A stretch of 64,000 bases of DNA from Mariniphaga sediminis (GTDB lineage Bacteria > Bacteroidota > Bacteroidia > Bacteroidales > Prolixibacteraceae), in the NCBI RefSeq assembly GCF_003573545.1, contig NZ_QWET01000007.1:124001-188000 (forward strand), given 5' to 3'. A program made the translations under genes and the position numbers. Below the pieces are notes generated by a model. That model had not been told where the DNA came from. It saw nothing but the letters and a program-made list of their open reading frames with translations, and did not search any database. Below, piece by piece: positions 23,650 through 33,780 of the stretch. Position 1 is the stretch's first letter; each line of letters starts with the position of its first letter.

Positions 23650-24903
23650 TTAAAGTTCCCGGATTTTCAAATTTTTAAACCAGACGGTATATCCATGATC
23701 CTGAAGTCCAATGTAACCTTCTTTTGAAACACCTTCGATAAAACCCGGAAAGTTTTTGAATTTACTGTTTTGAACAAGCTCATCCCATTCCTTTGTCCAT
23801 AACGTATACTCAACAACTTTTCTTCCGTTCATCGTATGACTTACTTTCCCGTCCTGAACTTTAATAACTACCGTATTCCAGAAGCCTGCAGGATTAACAG
23901 TTCCCGGGTCGGCAGCAATCATGTCGTATAACGAACCAGCCAGGTGGGAGTCTATTTTATTGTCTGTTGCATTTTCATTATCTAAAACTTGTATCTCAGG
24001 GGCGGCATAATAAATTTTTTTGCCCGGTGTTTCCCGAATATTGTAGAAAATTCCTGAATTTGCCATTTCACCGGCTTTCCAGTCGATGGAAAGTTCAAAG
24101 TTCTTGAATTTTTTATCGCCAAATATAATGTCTCCGTTGGCGCCTTGTCCGGGCTTTTTCCCTTTCCCTAAATGTACTTTCATTGTTTCATCTTCAATAA
24201 CCCAGTTCTCAGGCATTTTTGTTCCGTCGTATTGCCTCCATCCATTAAAGTTTTTGCCGTTAAACAGTAATTTCCATCCTGATTCTTTTTCTTGTTTTGA
24301 AAGGCTGTTATCTTTCTTCAGGTTTTTGTAATATAGTTCTTTTGCCTCGATTTTCATTCCGGGGTTGTGTCCCTGAATGGCAAAATACCCGGATTGGTAT
24401 TCATCATCTTCATATTTCATAACCAATTCATCATTAATCCAAAAGGTTATATTATTCCCAACCGCTTTAATTTTGTATGAAAACCACTCTCCGTCTTTTG
24501 TTATTAGCTTTTCGGCTTTACCGGTAGGTGTTCCCGGTTTCCACAACCATCCGGTATGAGCGTCCTGGTTATGACAGATTTGGGCTTCGTATCCCCTGGG
24601 AAATCCATCGGGATTATTTTCCGGTGGAACTGCCCTGAAATAAAATCCGCTGTTTGTTTTTTCACCGGTGATACGGAACATTCCTTTGAATTCAAAATCA
24701 GAGGCTGTGGTGTAGGTGTAAATGTGGCCCATGCCACCTTCGCCAACAAGCACTCCATTTTGAACTGCCCACGTTGCTTTGCCCCGGATAAACCATCCTG
24801 TTAAATCTTTGCCGTTAAACAGGGAAACCCAATCAGACTGAGCATATATGGCACCGGAGTTTAAAAAAGAGACCGTAAAGAATAACAATAAAAGTTTTTT
24901 CAT
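23650..24903 (-). CDS. tandem DUF1080 (3-keto-disaccharide hydrolase) protein
   Basis: A 417-residue exported protein with signal peptide MKKLLLLFFTVSFLNSGAIY. Two DUF1080 domains are visible, each opening LFNGKDLTGW (about 28-195) and LFNGKNFNGWRQYDG (about 209-417). DUF1080 (Pfam PF06439) is a concanavalin-like fold now named 3-keto-disaccharide hydrolase; it cleaves glycosides already oxidised at C3. With two exported Gfo/Idh/MocA oxidoreductases next to it, an oxidise-then-cleave route is likely. The order of the two domains and which one is active cannot be judged by eye. Confidence 0.88.
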   Translation of the reverse strand: MKKLLLLFFTVSFLNSGAIYAQSDWVSLFNGKDLTGWFIRGKATWAVQNGVLVGEGGMGHIYTYTTASDFEFKGMFRITGEKTNSGFYFRAVPPENNPDGFPRGYEAQICHNQDAHTGWLWKPGTPTGKAEKLITKDGEWFSYKIKAVGNNITFWINDELVMKYEDDEYQSGYFAIQGHNPGMKIEAKELYYKNLKKDNSLSKQEKESGWKLLFNGKNFNGWRQYDGTKMPENWVIEDETMKVHLGKGKKPGQGANGDIIFGDKKFKNFELSIDWKAGEMANSGIFYNIRETPGKKIYYAAPEIQVLDNENATDNKIDSHLAGSLYDMIAADPGTVNPAGFWNTVVIKVQDGKVSHTMNGRKVVEYTLWTKEWDELVQNSKFKNFPGFIEGVSKEGYIGLQDHGYTVWFKNLKIREL

Positions 24904-25021
24904 GATTCAAAATTTAATTATTTAGGTTTTACAAAGTAATAAATTAATGACTGTTTGAGATTTTTTAGACTAAAAAGTTTAAACCCCAAACAGTCATTAT
25001 AAGAAAAGGGCAATTACTTAT

Positions 25022-26494
25022 TTAAGAAGGCATATCAGGAAGAGACCACCCTTCGCGATACGTATGTTTGATCAAATCTTCCGCAAATGCCCTGGCGTTA
25101 ATAGGTTCGCTCCAGACTTTGTTAAATCGTGGATGTCCGTCAATTATTTCCAGTCCATCATCAATACAGAATTTGAACTCTTCATTGTCGCGGATATTCG
25201 TGAATTGCATATTGAGTCCATCCCAATGCAATTCTTTATTCAAATCCTGCAGGCGAACCGCGAGAACTCCCATAACCACCATTTCGTTAAACGGTCCGGC
25301 TTCTGAGAATGGAGAAGCTGTTTCAACCCGGTTTTCCGGGGTTTCTTTACAGGCTCTAATCCAGTCTTGTTCATGACTTATTTCGATACGCGGAATGGAT
25401 TGGGCCACGTTGGGTACCCGGCCCGACAGCAGCCATGGTTTCCGTCCGTAACAACCGCATATCAGCTTATCTTTTGTGCCATGAAATAGGACACCTCCTC
25501 CATGGTAATTCATATCGCGCCCTTCGGGCCAGTCAGATGGTTTCATGGGGCGCATTCCGCCATCCATCCAGGTTACTTCTACTTCGGGAAGGTCTATTTT
25601 TATGCCGCGTTCCTTTGGTCTTTCAGGAAAGATAAGTTTTACTGTTTCGCTGTCAGGTGCGGAGTCTGTCATTAACAGTGTGGATACTCCCTGTACCCTG
25701 GTAGGATAGCCCAGCTTAAGCCCCATAAATACGGGGTGAAGTATATGGCAGGCCATATCGCCAAGGGCACCGGTTCCAAAATCCCACCACCCTCTGAAAG
25801 TCCAGGGGGTGTACATTCTGTGATATGGACGAAATTTGGCAGGGCCGATAAACAAATCCCAGTTCATGGTTTCCGGCGGCCACATTCCTGTTTTAGGAGC
25901 AGCCAGTCCCTGGGGCCATAGCGGACGATCTGTAAAAGCTTCCACTTTGGTTACTTCACCTATTTCATTATTCCACAGCCACTCCTGTATTAAGCGAACC
26001 CCTTCTTCCGAAGAACCCTGGTTTCCCATAGAAGTGGCTACTTTGTACTTTTCTGCCAGTTTGGTCAGAAGCCTTGATTCATATACCGAATGGGTTAAAG
26101 GTTTCTGAACAAAAACATGTTTGTTCAGGGTCATGGCGTGGGCTGCAACAATAGCATGGTTATGGTCTGCTGTAGCCACCAGCACGGCATCTATTGACTT
26201 CCCCATTTCATCGTACATTTTTCGCCAGTCCCAGTATTTTTTTGCTTTTGGGAAATAATCAAAACATCGTTTGCTGTGAGCCCAGTCAACATCGCACAAG
26301 GCAACAATATTCTCCGTTTCCATTTGCTTGAGGTTCCCAAAACCCATCCCGCCAATACCAACTCCGGCGATGTTCAGTTTGTCGCTGGGCGCTTTATGGC
26401 CCAGGCCTGCTACCACATTGCTTGGGACGATTGAGAAACCGGCTGCTGCTGTGGCTGTGGTTGTGATGAAATTCCTTCGGTTAATATTTTCCAT
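25022..26494 (-). CDS. exported Gfo/Idh/MocA-family oxidoreductase
   Basis: A 490-residue protein. Tat-like signal (INRRNFITTTATAAAG) then Rossmann motif IAGVGIGGMGFGNLKQ near 42-57 and VQKPLTHSVYESR near 129-141 in the EKP position. TWFRGW-type aromatic motifs and a DFGTGALGDMACHILHPVF segment mark the subgroup found with sulfatases and DUF1080 proteins. It is unlike its relative at 20220-21626 beyond the family core, so the two enzymes probably use different sugars or run in opposite directions. Confidence 0.9.
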   Translation of the reverse strand: MENINRRNFITTTATAAAGFSIVPSNVVAGLGHKAPSDKLNIAGVGIGGMGFGNLKQMETENIVALCDVDWAHSKRCFDYFPKAKKYWDWRKMYDEMGKSIDAVLVATADHNHAIVAAHAMTLNKHVFVQKPLTHSVYESRLLTKLAEKYKVATSMGNQGSSEEGVRLIQEWLWNNEIGEVTKVEAFTDRPLWPQGLAAPKTGMWPPETMNWDLFIGPAKFRPYHRMYTPWTFRGWWDFGTGALGDMACHILHPVFMGLKLGYPTRVQGVSTLLMTDSAPDSETVKLIFPERPKERGIKIDLPEVEVTWMDGGMRPMKPSDWPEGRDMNYHGGGVLFHGTKDKLICGCYGRKPWLLSGRVPNVAQSIPRIEISHEQDWIRACKETPENRVETASPFSEAGPFNEMVVMGVLAVRLQDLNKELHWDGLNMQFTNIRDNEEFKFCIDDGLEIIDGHPRFNKVWSEPINARAFAEDLIKHTYREGWSLPDMPS

Positions 26495-26561
26495 GGTAAA
26501 TAGTTTTAAAAAAATTGGCGGAATAGTACATAAGCTTATTCCGCCAATGGTGTAAAGAGAT

Positions 26562-27011
26562 TTAGTTGGCCTCTTTTAAAACAATTTCAATAATTCCTGA
26601 ATCCGTTTTTCCGGAAAATACAATCGTTACAGCATCGCCCACTTCAAGCAATTTGGCTTCTTGCCTGGAGTAGGTAACCGAGGTTTTGTGGTCTTCGCCC
26701 ACCGTAATACTTTTTTCAGTACCCGACACAGGAAGCAGTTGCTCGGCACCCCCCGGATCCCAGGAAGGTACCTGTTGCATCAGCACCGTAGAAACCATTG
26801 TGTCGCCCGGCTTTGCATTGGGGAAATAACAATTTATGGTGAAAGAATCATCCGCAATAGTAACTTCATCTGCAGTAACTTCTGAGATTTCGGAAATAAT
26901 TACGTTTCCGTTTTCATCGTATGGAATGTCAAAGTATGGTTGCTCTGTGCAGCTCATCAATAAAGCTGTAACAACGATTAACGATAGCGATATGATAATT
27001 TTTGTCTTCAT
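26562..27011 (-). CDS. small lipoprotein of the SusCD locus
   Basis: A 149-residue protein with a lipoprotein signal (IISLSLIVVTALLMSC, Cys 21) and a mature beta-rich domain. It lies 35 bp downstream of the SusD-like gene. Position and size suit a surface accessory protein, possibly glycan-binding, but I recognise no family. Confidence 0.7.
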   Translation of the reverse strand: MKTKIIISLSLIVVTALLMSCTEQPYFDIPYDENGNVIISEISEVTADEVTIADDSFTINCYFPNAKPGDTMVSTVLMQQVPSWDPGGAEQLLPVSGTEKSITVGEDHKTSVTYSRQEAKLLEVGDAVTIVFSGKTDSGIIEIVLKEAN

Positions 27012-27046
27012 CTTTTTAAAATTTAAATTTTGAAAGTCACAACAAA

Positions 27047-28657
27047 TTAGTTTGGCAAATACCCAAAGTTTTGCTGTATAATGCCATTATTATTCATCTC
27101 ATCGCCCGGTATAGGTGAGAGCAAATGCTGGGGAGTAAACGAAAAGTTGAATAGTTGAGGTTTATGCCCAATGAAATTTTCCATAGCCGATATTTCATGG
27201 TCGCCATAAACCAGGCATTTCCTGGTGCGCCGCTGATCCCATAGCATTTTGTTTTCAAAAATCAACTCCCACGCCCTTTCACTCAAAATATCTTTCAGTG
27301 TCAGGTTCGCTGCCGATATTGGAGCAAGTTCTGCTCTTTCCCGGATTTCGTTAATCCCTTTTTCAATATCGTCATCAGATACCGATTGCCCTAATTGCTT
27401 TAACGCCCAGTTGACTTCGGTAAGCATTAATAAAATTTCGCCATAGCGATAATGGGTCCAGTTTAATCCGGAACCATTTACGGATTTAACAGCTGCTGCA
27501 TCATAGTATTTCCATAAATGTGGAATAAACCTCACAGTATCTAAAACATCGTCAATGTTTGTATCCCAGGTAAAGAAAAACTGGCGTTCCTGTGCCCGTT
27601 TGTCATTGGCACCATATGAGCTTGTGTAACCCACCCAGGGAGTAAATGAACCGTTTTCATCCGATTTCGAGATTTTTGTCAACAGCGGAAGCGCTTTTTG
27701 AATGATTTCATTGTTGTAATCTGACTCTGTTGAGTATTGAACCTGAAAGATGGCTTCGCCCTTATTGTTCATTGCCGGATTGTTAAAATCATTGTATGTG
27801 CCCAGCTCATATTTTCCGTACAAGGCATCCAGTTGTGTTTTTGCCTTTTGTAAAAAGTTGAGGCCGCCAGCAACCGGATAATCCTGCATCGACCATGAAC
27901 CACTTGTACACCAGCTATTGCTTGGGTTTGTTGCAACTTCCTGGTATGGGTAACCCGCAGCAGTTAAGTATACATCTGCCAAAATGGCCCTGGCAACATC
28001 CTGCGTAACACGTCCATCGGTCGATTTTCCGGCAGGAAGCCTGTTTATGGCACCTTCAAGATCCGGAATAATTATTTCATCGTAAATGGTTTTAAGGCTT
28101 GTCCGTTCCATTTCCGCTGCAAATACATCACTCACAGGTTCTGTTATCATAATGGCATCGCCCCAGTACCTGACAATACAGAAATAGAAGAAGGCCCTCA
28201 ATGTTCGAACTTCTGCATCAAATCGGTTAAACTCCTCATCTGTAAGTTCGATGGTAGGTAATTGCTGTATGGCAAGGTTGCAGTCCTGTACACCATGATA
28301 CCAGTTACTCCATTGGTTATTGAAATTATCCAGTAAATCCCCGGTGACCTGGTTTGTTTGGTATTTGTCAAACTGAGAGTGTGGTTCGATTGTATATGCT
28401 CCACCAGTAGGGAACTCAAGTGTATTGGGCAGGTTATTTCCCCAATCCCTTGCTCCGTGTGTCCAGGTTCTTAACATTCTGTATGAACCTATGGCAAAAG
28501 CTTCACCATATTCTTTTCCGGTGATATCTGCAGAAGTTGTAAGTTCTCCGGTTGGTACCTCTTCCAAAAAATTCTCACAACCATTTAATGTAAGTAAGAT
28601 TGCCACTAAAAGTGTAGTGAACCTTAATGTTTTATTATATTTTATTTTGGTGTTCAT
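27047..28657 (-). CDS. SusD-like outer-membrane glycan-binding lipoprotein
   Basis: Surface lipoprotein that captures oligosaccharides and closes as a lid over SusC. 536 residues; lipobox LLTLNGC with Cys 27. TPR-like helical region around 95-260 (FNRFDAEVRTLRAFFYFCIV is the family's RALRAFFY segment), and a C-terminal SusD region with YRYGEILLMLTEVNWALKQL and INEIRERAEL. Gene follows SusC by 18 bp as is usual. Confidence 0.95.
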   Translation of the reverse strand: MNTKIKYNKTLRFTTLLVAILLTLNGCENFLEEVPTGELTTSADITGKEYGEAFAIGSYRMLRTWTHGARDWGNNLPNTLEFPTGGAYTIEPHSQFDKYQTNQVTGDLLDNFNNQWSNWYHGVQDCNLAIQQLPTIELTDEEFNRFDAEVRTLRAFFYFCIVRYWGDAIMITEPVSDVFAAEMERTSLKTIYDEIIIPDLEGAINRLPAGKSTDGRVTQDVARAILADVYLTAAGYPYQEVATNPSNSWCTSGSWSMQDYPVAGGLNFLQKAKTQLDALYGKYELGTYNDFNNPAMNNKGEAIFQVQYSTESDYNNEIIQKALPLLTKISKSDENGSFTPWVGYTSSYGANDKRAQERQFFFTWDTNIDDVLDTVRFIPHLWKYYDAAAVKSVNGSGLNWTHYRYGEILLMLTEVNWALKQLGQSVSDDDIEKGINEIRERAELAPISAANLTLKDILSERAWELIFENKMLWDQRRTRKCLVYGDHEISAMENFIGHKPQLFNFSFTPQHLLSPIPGDEMNNNGIIQQNFGYLPN

Positions 28658-28675
28658 AATATTATCATTTTAAGA

Positions 28676-31600
28676 TTAGAAACTTACATTAACCCCTAAG
28701 CTGAAATTGGTAGGCGTAGGATACTGATACTTATCAATATTCGGGATATTGGCACGCTGCTTATCCTGTGAGCTGCCTTCAGGATCATAACCTTCCAGTT
28801 TTTGTCCGGTTATCAGGAAGAAATTTTCCATAGCATAGAAAACCCGCATTCGTTTAAGCCCGAATTTATTTACAAAGGTATATCCCAAAGATGCCGACTG
28901 GCCCCTGATAAATGAACCGTCGTACATTTGGTGGGTATCTGTATAGGAGTCGTAACGGGCCCCGGCATTTCCTGCACGTACCTGAGCAACCATTGTTCCC
29001 GTCTGATGGTCGGGCCGCCAGGCATTTAAAACCCTGTTAACCATGCCGGAAACAAACTGACGGTCTTCGGCCGATTCGTGAACGATTGATTTATTTACAC
29101 CGTAAACGAACTGAATATTGATATTGGCATCAAAGTTTTTGTAACTAAATGAATTAATCAGGCCTCCGTATCCCTTTGGGTAGGCGTGACCAATAATATC
29201 ACCATCGGTAATAAGCTCAATTTTGCCGTCCTGGTTAACATCTTCAAACTTAAGATCGCCAGGCAGCCTTCCATAGCGGGCAGCCTCTACGGCTTCCTCG
29301 GTGCCCCAAACTCCCATACGGTTTAGTCCAAAGAATGAACCAATTGGTTCCCCAACCCGATAGACAGAAGTGGCATTTCCTGCTCCAGTATCAACATAAA
29401 CATCAGCATTTGTCGGTCCAAGTTCAAGTACTTTGTTTCTGTTGTTGGTAAGGGTGAGGGTCGTTGTCCAGCTAAAATCGTTTCTGTCAATATTCCGGGT
29501 GGTCAATTCAATTTCAAAACCTTTGTTCTCTACTGCACCATAGTTTACCCAGGCGGTTCCGCTTGTGGTTGACTCGGGTAACGGAAGCTCAAATAGCATG
29601 TCAGTCGTTTTCTTGTAGTAAAAATCCAACACAAGGTTTATTCTGTTTTGAAATAACCCAAGGTCAAGACCCAAATCATACTGGGTTGTGGTTTCCCATT
29701 TCAGGTTAGGGTTACCGGTTGAACCGGGATAAAGACCTGCATATTTACCATTGCCAAACATAACGGTAGCGTTATTAATGTACTGTTGTGTTACATAACT
29801 ACCAATTTCCTGGTTCCCTGTTTGACCGGCACTGGCACGTAATTTTAAATTGGAAATGGCCTCAGAGTCAGACATGAATCCTTCCTCGGAGATCCTCCAT
29901 GCACCCCCAATTGACGGAAAGAAAGCGTACTTGTTGTTTTCGCCAAATTTGGAAGAACCGTCGTATCTCCCAGTTACCGTTAACATATATCTTCCCAGGT
30001 AGCTGTAGTTGAAACGGGCAAAGTAGGAGTTCAATGCACTTCTTGTACTTGAAGAATGAGCTTGTGGAGTATCGGCCCCTGCATTCAGGTTATTGTGCAA
30101 ATAAAAGTTTGACGTAAAATTGTATGCCCTGGCTTCAACCCAGTCATACATATCTTCCGACCACGAAAGCCCTAACATACCCATAATGTTGTGGTTCCCT
30201 ATTGTTTTGTTGTAGTTAAAGTAGTTTTGGTTTTGCCAATAGAACCATCTGGCATTGCTTCCTCTAGCATCGGATTTCCTTGTTCCCTGGAAATCTCCGT
30301 TGAACCACCTGCTATCTTCACTTCTGTTATCAACAGAAAAGTCGGTTTTAAAACTTAAGTCAGGTGTAATTTGGGCATTCAGAATAGCTCCGCCCCTAAA
30401 TTGTGTGTCGATATAATATCCGTCTCTTTGATCCATTACATACACAATATTTCTCCAGTTTTCCCCTACGGCGAAGTCCCTTCCGGTACTGTACAATCCT
30501 GCATAAATGCCGTACGTATCCGGATCGTCAGGATATTTCACCGGTAAGATAGGCCATGTTTCAGCTACCGTTCTGGTTTGGTCGTCACCCCTTGTTTTTT
30601 TGGATCTGGAGAACGCCATATTGGCACTTAAGTCCAGCCAGTCGTTAATCTGAACATCTGCGGTGGTGGATGCATTGGTACGTTTATAATACGATTCCAA
30701 CATGAGACCATCCTGGTCGATGTGCCCGAGAGACAGGGAGAGTCTTGCTTTTTCTGAACCACCACTTACATCTACATAATGGTCGTGTGACCAGGCCGGG
30801 TTAAAAGCATAGTCTTCCCAATCTGAATAGAATCTCGGCTTGTAATACTTTCCATCGTTCCCCATAAAATCAAGCCCGGGCAGGTATTGTCCCTGACCCA
30901 CTTCTTCGAACAGATGGGGCATTTCTGACCAGGAAAGTCCTGTACCTCTGCCGCCGCGAAAATCTTTGGATAAATCGAGAGTTCCGTATTTTGGCGTATT
31001 GTTAAAAGCCTGCTCGTAGAGATACATAAACTGGTCGGCAGTTACGGTATAATTGTGCCTTGTCATTATACTGTATGATACAGAACCACTGTAATTAACC
31101 TGAATATCTCCTGCCGCACCTCTTTTGGTTTGAATAATGATTACCCCATTTGCTCCCCGGGTACCATATATTGCAGTTGCAGAGGCATCTTTTAAAACAT
31201 CAATACTTTCTATGTCATTTGGGTTCAGATTATGCAGTGCATTTTTTACACCCACAATTCCATCCACAACAAAAAGAGGATCGCTGTTTGTATTTATGGA
31301 GTTTGTACCCCTGATACGAATCTGAGGACGTGAACCCGGTTCCCCAGCAGCCATTTTGATAACCTGGACACCTGAAATTTTATTCTGCAGGGCCTGACCA
31401 ATATTTGTAACAGGCCTGTCAATCAGTTTTTCAGGTGTGACACTGGCTACGGAACCGGTAAGATCACTTTTTTTCATGGTGCCATAACCCACTGCAACAA
31501 TCTCTTCAATGCCAATATAATCGGCTTCCATCTTCACATTAATTTGTGATTGCCCATTTACCTGAATTTCCTGAGAAATCATTCCTACAAACGAAAATAT

Positions 31601-32161
31601 AAGTGTAGCGTCCTCCGGAATATTGGATAAAGAATAGTTCCCGTCGGTGTCAGTCACTGTACCTTTTGTGGTTCCTTTAACGACAACCGTAACGCCAGGT
31701 AAAGGGTGGTCGGTGGCATCCGTTACTGTTCCGAAAACAGATTGTTGCTGGGCTGACATATTTCGCCCTGCTGAAGGCAGAAAGTCATTGCCAAATCCAG
31801 CCCCGGTTTTTCTCACTACAATATATCTGTCTATGACAGTATAATCGAAGTTAGTCCCTTTAGTTGCCCGGTCAAGTATTTCCATTACCGTGGCATTTTG
31901 GGCTTCCATGGTAAGGTTATCCAGCAATGTAAGCTCTTCTTTTTGGTAATAGAACAAGAATTCGCTTTTTGCTTCAATTTGTTTGATGAGTTCAACCATG
32001 TTCCCATCTTTTAATGAGATGTTCAGGCGGGTGTTTTGTGAATAAGTTGAAGCCGAAGCCCCCGCCAGGAAGAGAAGTATGAGCATTAACGTTAGTTTCA
32101 TTTTTAATAATAATTCTCTCAAAAGTCGGTTTAAACCGACTTGGGTTTCATGATTTTCCAT
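28676..32161 (-). CDS. SusC-like TonB-dependent transporter with STN domain
   Basis: Outer-membrane importer of 1161 residues. Signal segment about 20-42, then an STN domain (about 47-117, LNISLKDGNMVELIKQIEAK) that signals to FecR, a carboxypeptidase-like domain (FGTVTDATDHPLPGVTVVVK), a plug opening VAVGYGTMKKSDLTGSV near 222, and a 22-strand barrel ending SLGVNVSF. The STN domain means substrate binding should control expression through the FecR gene 244 bp upstream. The leader contains a TATATTTG box (32261-32254) and a stable hairpin. Confidence 0.96.
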   Translation of the reverse strand: MENHETQVGLNRLLRELLLKMKLTLMLILLFLAGASASTYSQNTRLNISLKDGNMVELIKQIEAKSEFLFYYQKEELTLLDNLTMEAQNATVMEILDRATKGTNFDYTVIDRYIVVRKTGAGFGNDFLPSAGRNMSAQQQSVFGTVTDATDHPLPGVTVVVKGTTKGTVTDTDGNYSLSNIPEDATLIFSFVGMISQEIQVNGQSQINVKMEADYIGIEEIVAVGYGTMKKSDLTGSVASVTPEKLIDRPVTNIGQALQNKISGVQVIKMAAGEPGSRPQIRIRGTNSINTNSDPLFVVDGIVGVKNALHNLNPNDIESIDVLKDASATAIYGTRGANGVIIIQTKRGAAGDIQVNYSGSVSYSIMTRHNYTVTADQFMYLYEQAFNNTPKYGTLDLSKDFRGGRGTGLSWSEMPHLFEEVGQGQYLPGLDFMGNDGKYYKPRFYSDWEDYAFNPAWSHDHYVDVSGGSEKARLSLSLGHIDQDGLMLESYYKRTNASTTADVQINDWLDLSANMAFSRSKKTRGDDQTRTVAETWPILPVKYPDDPDTYGIYAGLYSTGRDFAVGENWRNIVYVMDQRDGYYIDTQFRGGAILNAQITPDLSFKTDFSVDNRSEDSRWFNGDFQGTRKSDARGSNARWFYWQNQNYFNYNKTIGNHNIMGMLGLSWSEDMYDWVEARAYNFTSNFYLHNNLNAGADTPQAHSSSTRSALNSYFARFNYSYLGRYMLTVTGRYDGSSKFGENNKYAFFPSIGGAWRISEEGFMSDSEAISNLKLRASAGQTGNQEIGSYVTQQYINNATVMFGNGKYAGLYPGSTGNPNLKWETTTQYDLGLDLGLFQNRINLVLDFYYKKTTDMLFELPLPESTTSGTAWVNYGAVENKGFEIELTTRNIDRNDFSWTTTLTLTNNRNKVLELGPTNADVYVDTGAGNATSVYRVGEPIGSFFGLNRMGVWGTEEAVEAARYGRLPGDLKFEDVNQDGKIELITDGDIIGHAYPKGYGGLINSFSYKNFDANINIQFVYGVNKSIVHESAEDRQFVSGMVNRVLNAWRPDHQTGTMVAQVRAGNAGARYDSYTDTHQMYDGSFIRGQSASLGYTFVNKFGLKRMRVFYAMENFFLITGQKLEGYDPEGSSQDKQRANIPNIDKYQYPTPTNFSLGVNVSF

Positions 32162-32210
32162 AACTTTACGCAGTTTTAATGATTATTACACTTAGTTTTA
32201 GTCACAACGG

Positions 32211-32261
32211 TGGGCATGTGGGGCATGCCCATCGCTTTTTTATTTGCTTTCAACAAATATA
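32211..32261 (-). promoter_or_regulatory. susC promoter and leader hairpin
   Basis: On the minus strand TATATTTG at 32261-32254 fits TAnnTTTG. Twenty-odd bases on, TGGGCATG-CCCCA-CATGCCCA (32231-32211) forms a perfect 8 bp stem, with no T-run after it. It may be a stabilising or regulatory leader structure. Confidence 0.5.
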
Positions 32262-32404
32262 CTTTTCGCAGTAACCCCTGCAGGTTAATCCCGATTTAGA
32301 TGATTTATTCCATTATTAATTGGCATTAGGGAATCTTAGTCGGGGTTCATTGGTGTAGAATCTCTCACACCTTGTTTAGGATCATAGTTTTACTTCATAG
32401 GCAT

Positions 32405-33409
32405 TTATTTTTTTGAAATGATTATTATGTCTTTTGTATCCAGGTTTCTTACAAATTCCGCTTCAACAGATAAAAGCATACAGATCGCTTTCATTGACTG
32501 ATCTATAGGTTTATTTTTGAGAACGGTTCCAGTAAACCGAATGTTCTTTGCCTCATCGCTGGTAAACCGGATTTCCACGTTGTACCATCGTTCCATCCTG
32601 CGGGCAACTTCGGCCAGGCATTTACCGTCAAATTTGATTTCTCCTTTTATCCAACTTTCATAAAAGGTGGTATTTACTTCCGCGGTTTTAATTTTTTTTG
32701 TCGGATCATCAGGTAAGGTTATTTGCTGCCTTGGATTAAGCTGCTTTAATGATCTTCCTTTAAAATCATTTAATTGTACAGAACCTTCAACCAGGGTTAC
32801 CTGGCTGAACCTTTCGTCGGGATAGGCGATGGCGGCAAACTTTGTTCCCAGCACTTCTACCTCGTTATTTTTTATTTGTACCTTAAACGGAATTTCATCT
32901 TTTTTTACTTCGAAAAAAGCTTCACCGTCCAGTTTTACTTTCCTGTCATTTTCTCCAAAATTATTGGCATAGCGCAGTGTAGTACCCGAATTGAGCCACA
33001 CATGGGTGCCGTCACTGAGGGTTAATTCCGACATTTGTCCAAGGGGTACAAAAATTTTGGTATAGCCGATTGACCTTTTTTGAAAAGGCTTCCAATCTAT
33101 TTGAAGAAGGGTGCCAATACTAATAGCCAGAATAATAATGGCGGCGTATTTGGTAATGTTAAGGTACAGTTTAGTGTTCTTGTTTTTAAAGTTAAGAGTT
33201 ATTCTTTGCCACGAATGTCTTTCTGAACTTTGGGCTAAGGGTTTTGTTTCGGAGAGGTTCCCGTGGAGGTTATTTACCACATTATAAATTTTCCGGTTTT
33301 CGGGATGCTTCAAAAGTTCTTCCAATTCCATTTTTTCTTTGTCGTTAGCTTCATTGTGAACTTTTGAAGCGCAGAGCTCCCATATTTTATCCTGGTTTGT
33401 TTTTTCCAT
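32405..33409 (-). CDS. FecR-family anti-sigma factor
   Basis: Inner-membrane anti-sigma regulator of 334 residues. A cytoplasmic N-terminus (1-80), one helix (about 84-104, YAAIIILAISIGTLL), the FecR domain (VPLGQMSELTLSDGTHVWLN near 120-139) and a C-terminal DUF4974 (about 258-330, IKGEIKFDGKCLAEVARRM) that meets the SusC STN domain. The ECF sigma gene normally lies directly upstream; the 488 bp there hold no gene. Confidence 0.93.
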   Translation of the reverse strand: MEKTNQDKIWELCASKVHNEANDKEKMELEELLKHPENRKIYNVVNNLHGNLSETKPLAQSSERHSWQRITLNFKNKNTKLYLNITKYAAIIILAISIGTLLQIDWKPFQKRSIGYTKIFVPLGQMSELTLSDGTHVWLNSGTTLRYANNFGENDRKVKLDGEAFFEVKKDEIPFKVQIKNNEVEVLGTKFAAIAYPDERFSQVTLVEGSVQLNDFKGRSLKQLNPRQQITLPDDPTKKIKTAEVNTTFYESWIKGEIKFDGKCLAEVARRMERWYNVEIRFTSDEAKNIRFTGTVLKNKPIDQSMKAICMLLSVEAEFVRNLDTKDIIIISKK

Positions 33410-33430
33410 TTATTATATCATTTATCTTTT

Positions 33431-33469
33431 GCTAAAGAACGACCAGAAGTTCCAGCCGTTCTTTTTAGC
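33431..33469. promoter_or_regulatory. hairpin 22 bp upstream of fecR
   Basis: GCTAAAGAACG and CGTTCTTTTTAGC pair around a GAAGTTC inner palindrome. It could be an attenuator or the terminator of a gene that once lay upstream. Confidence 0.35.
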
Positions 33470-33660
33470 CTAAACTATGAACAACCGGATGTGGTTTATC
33501 AGTTGCCATTTGCAAAAAGACGGAAAATTGAATGGGGGAGGGTGACAGAAAAGCAAATTATTTTTAATAAAATTTAAGGTTGGATAGATTCTGGTTGATT
33601 TGCAGTGTGTTGGTAAGGGTGATTGTTTAGAATAATATTTAAATTTTGGAAGAATGAGAA

Positions 33661-33780
33661 AACCGCCTTGTCTTCATGCTCGTACCTCAAATGAATCCAC
33701 TCCCCGTCTGACAGCACAGCCGGGCAGTTCCTGCCAGGAAGAGTGGATTTTTGTTGTGAGGGTGTTTATGTAGTTTAAAA
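33661..33780. repeat. structured direct repeat, copy 1
   Basis: About 120 bp, matched at 35717-35840; the first 70 bases (AACCGCCTTGTCTTCATGCT onwards) are the best conserved. It contains AATCCACTC ... GAGTGGATTTTT, a terminator-like stem with an inner GGCAG-TTCC-TGCC. It fills part of the 488 bp gene-free gap before fecR; the rest (33470-33660, 33781-33896) shows nothing. Confidence 0.6.
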
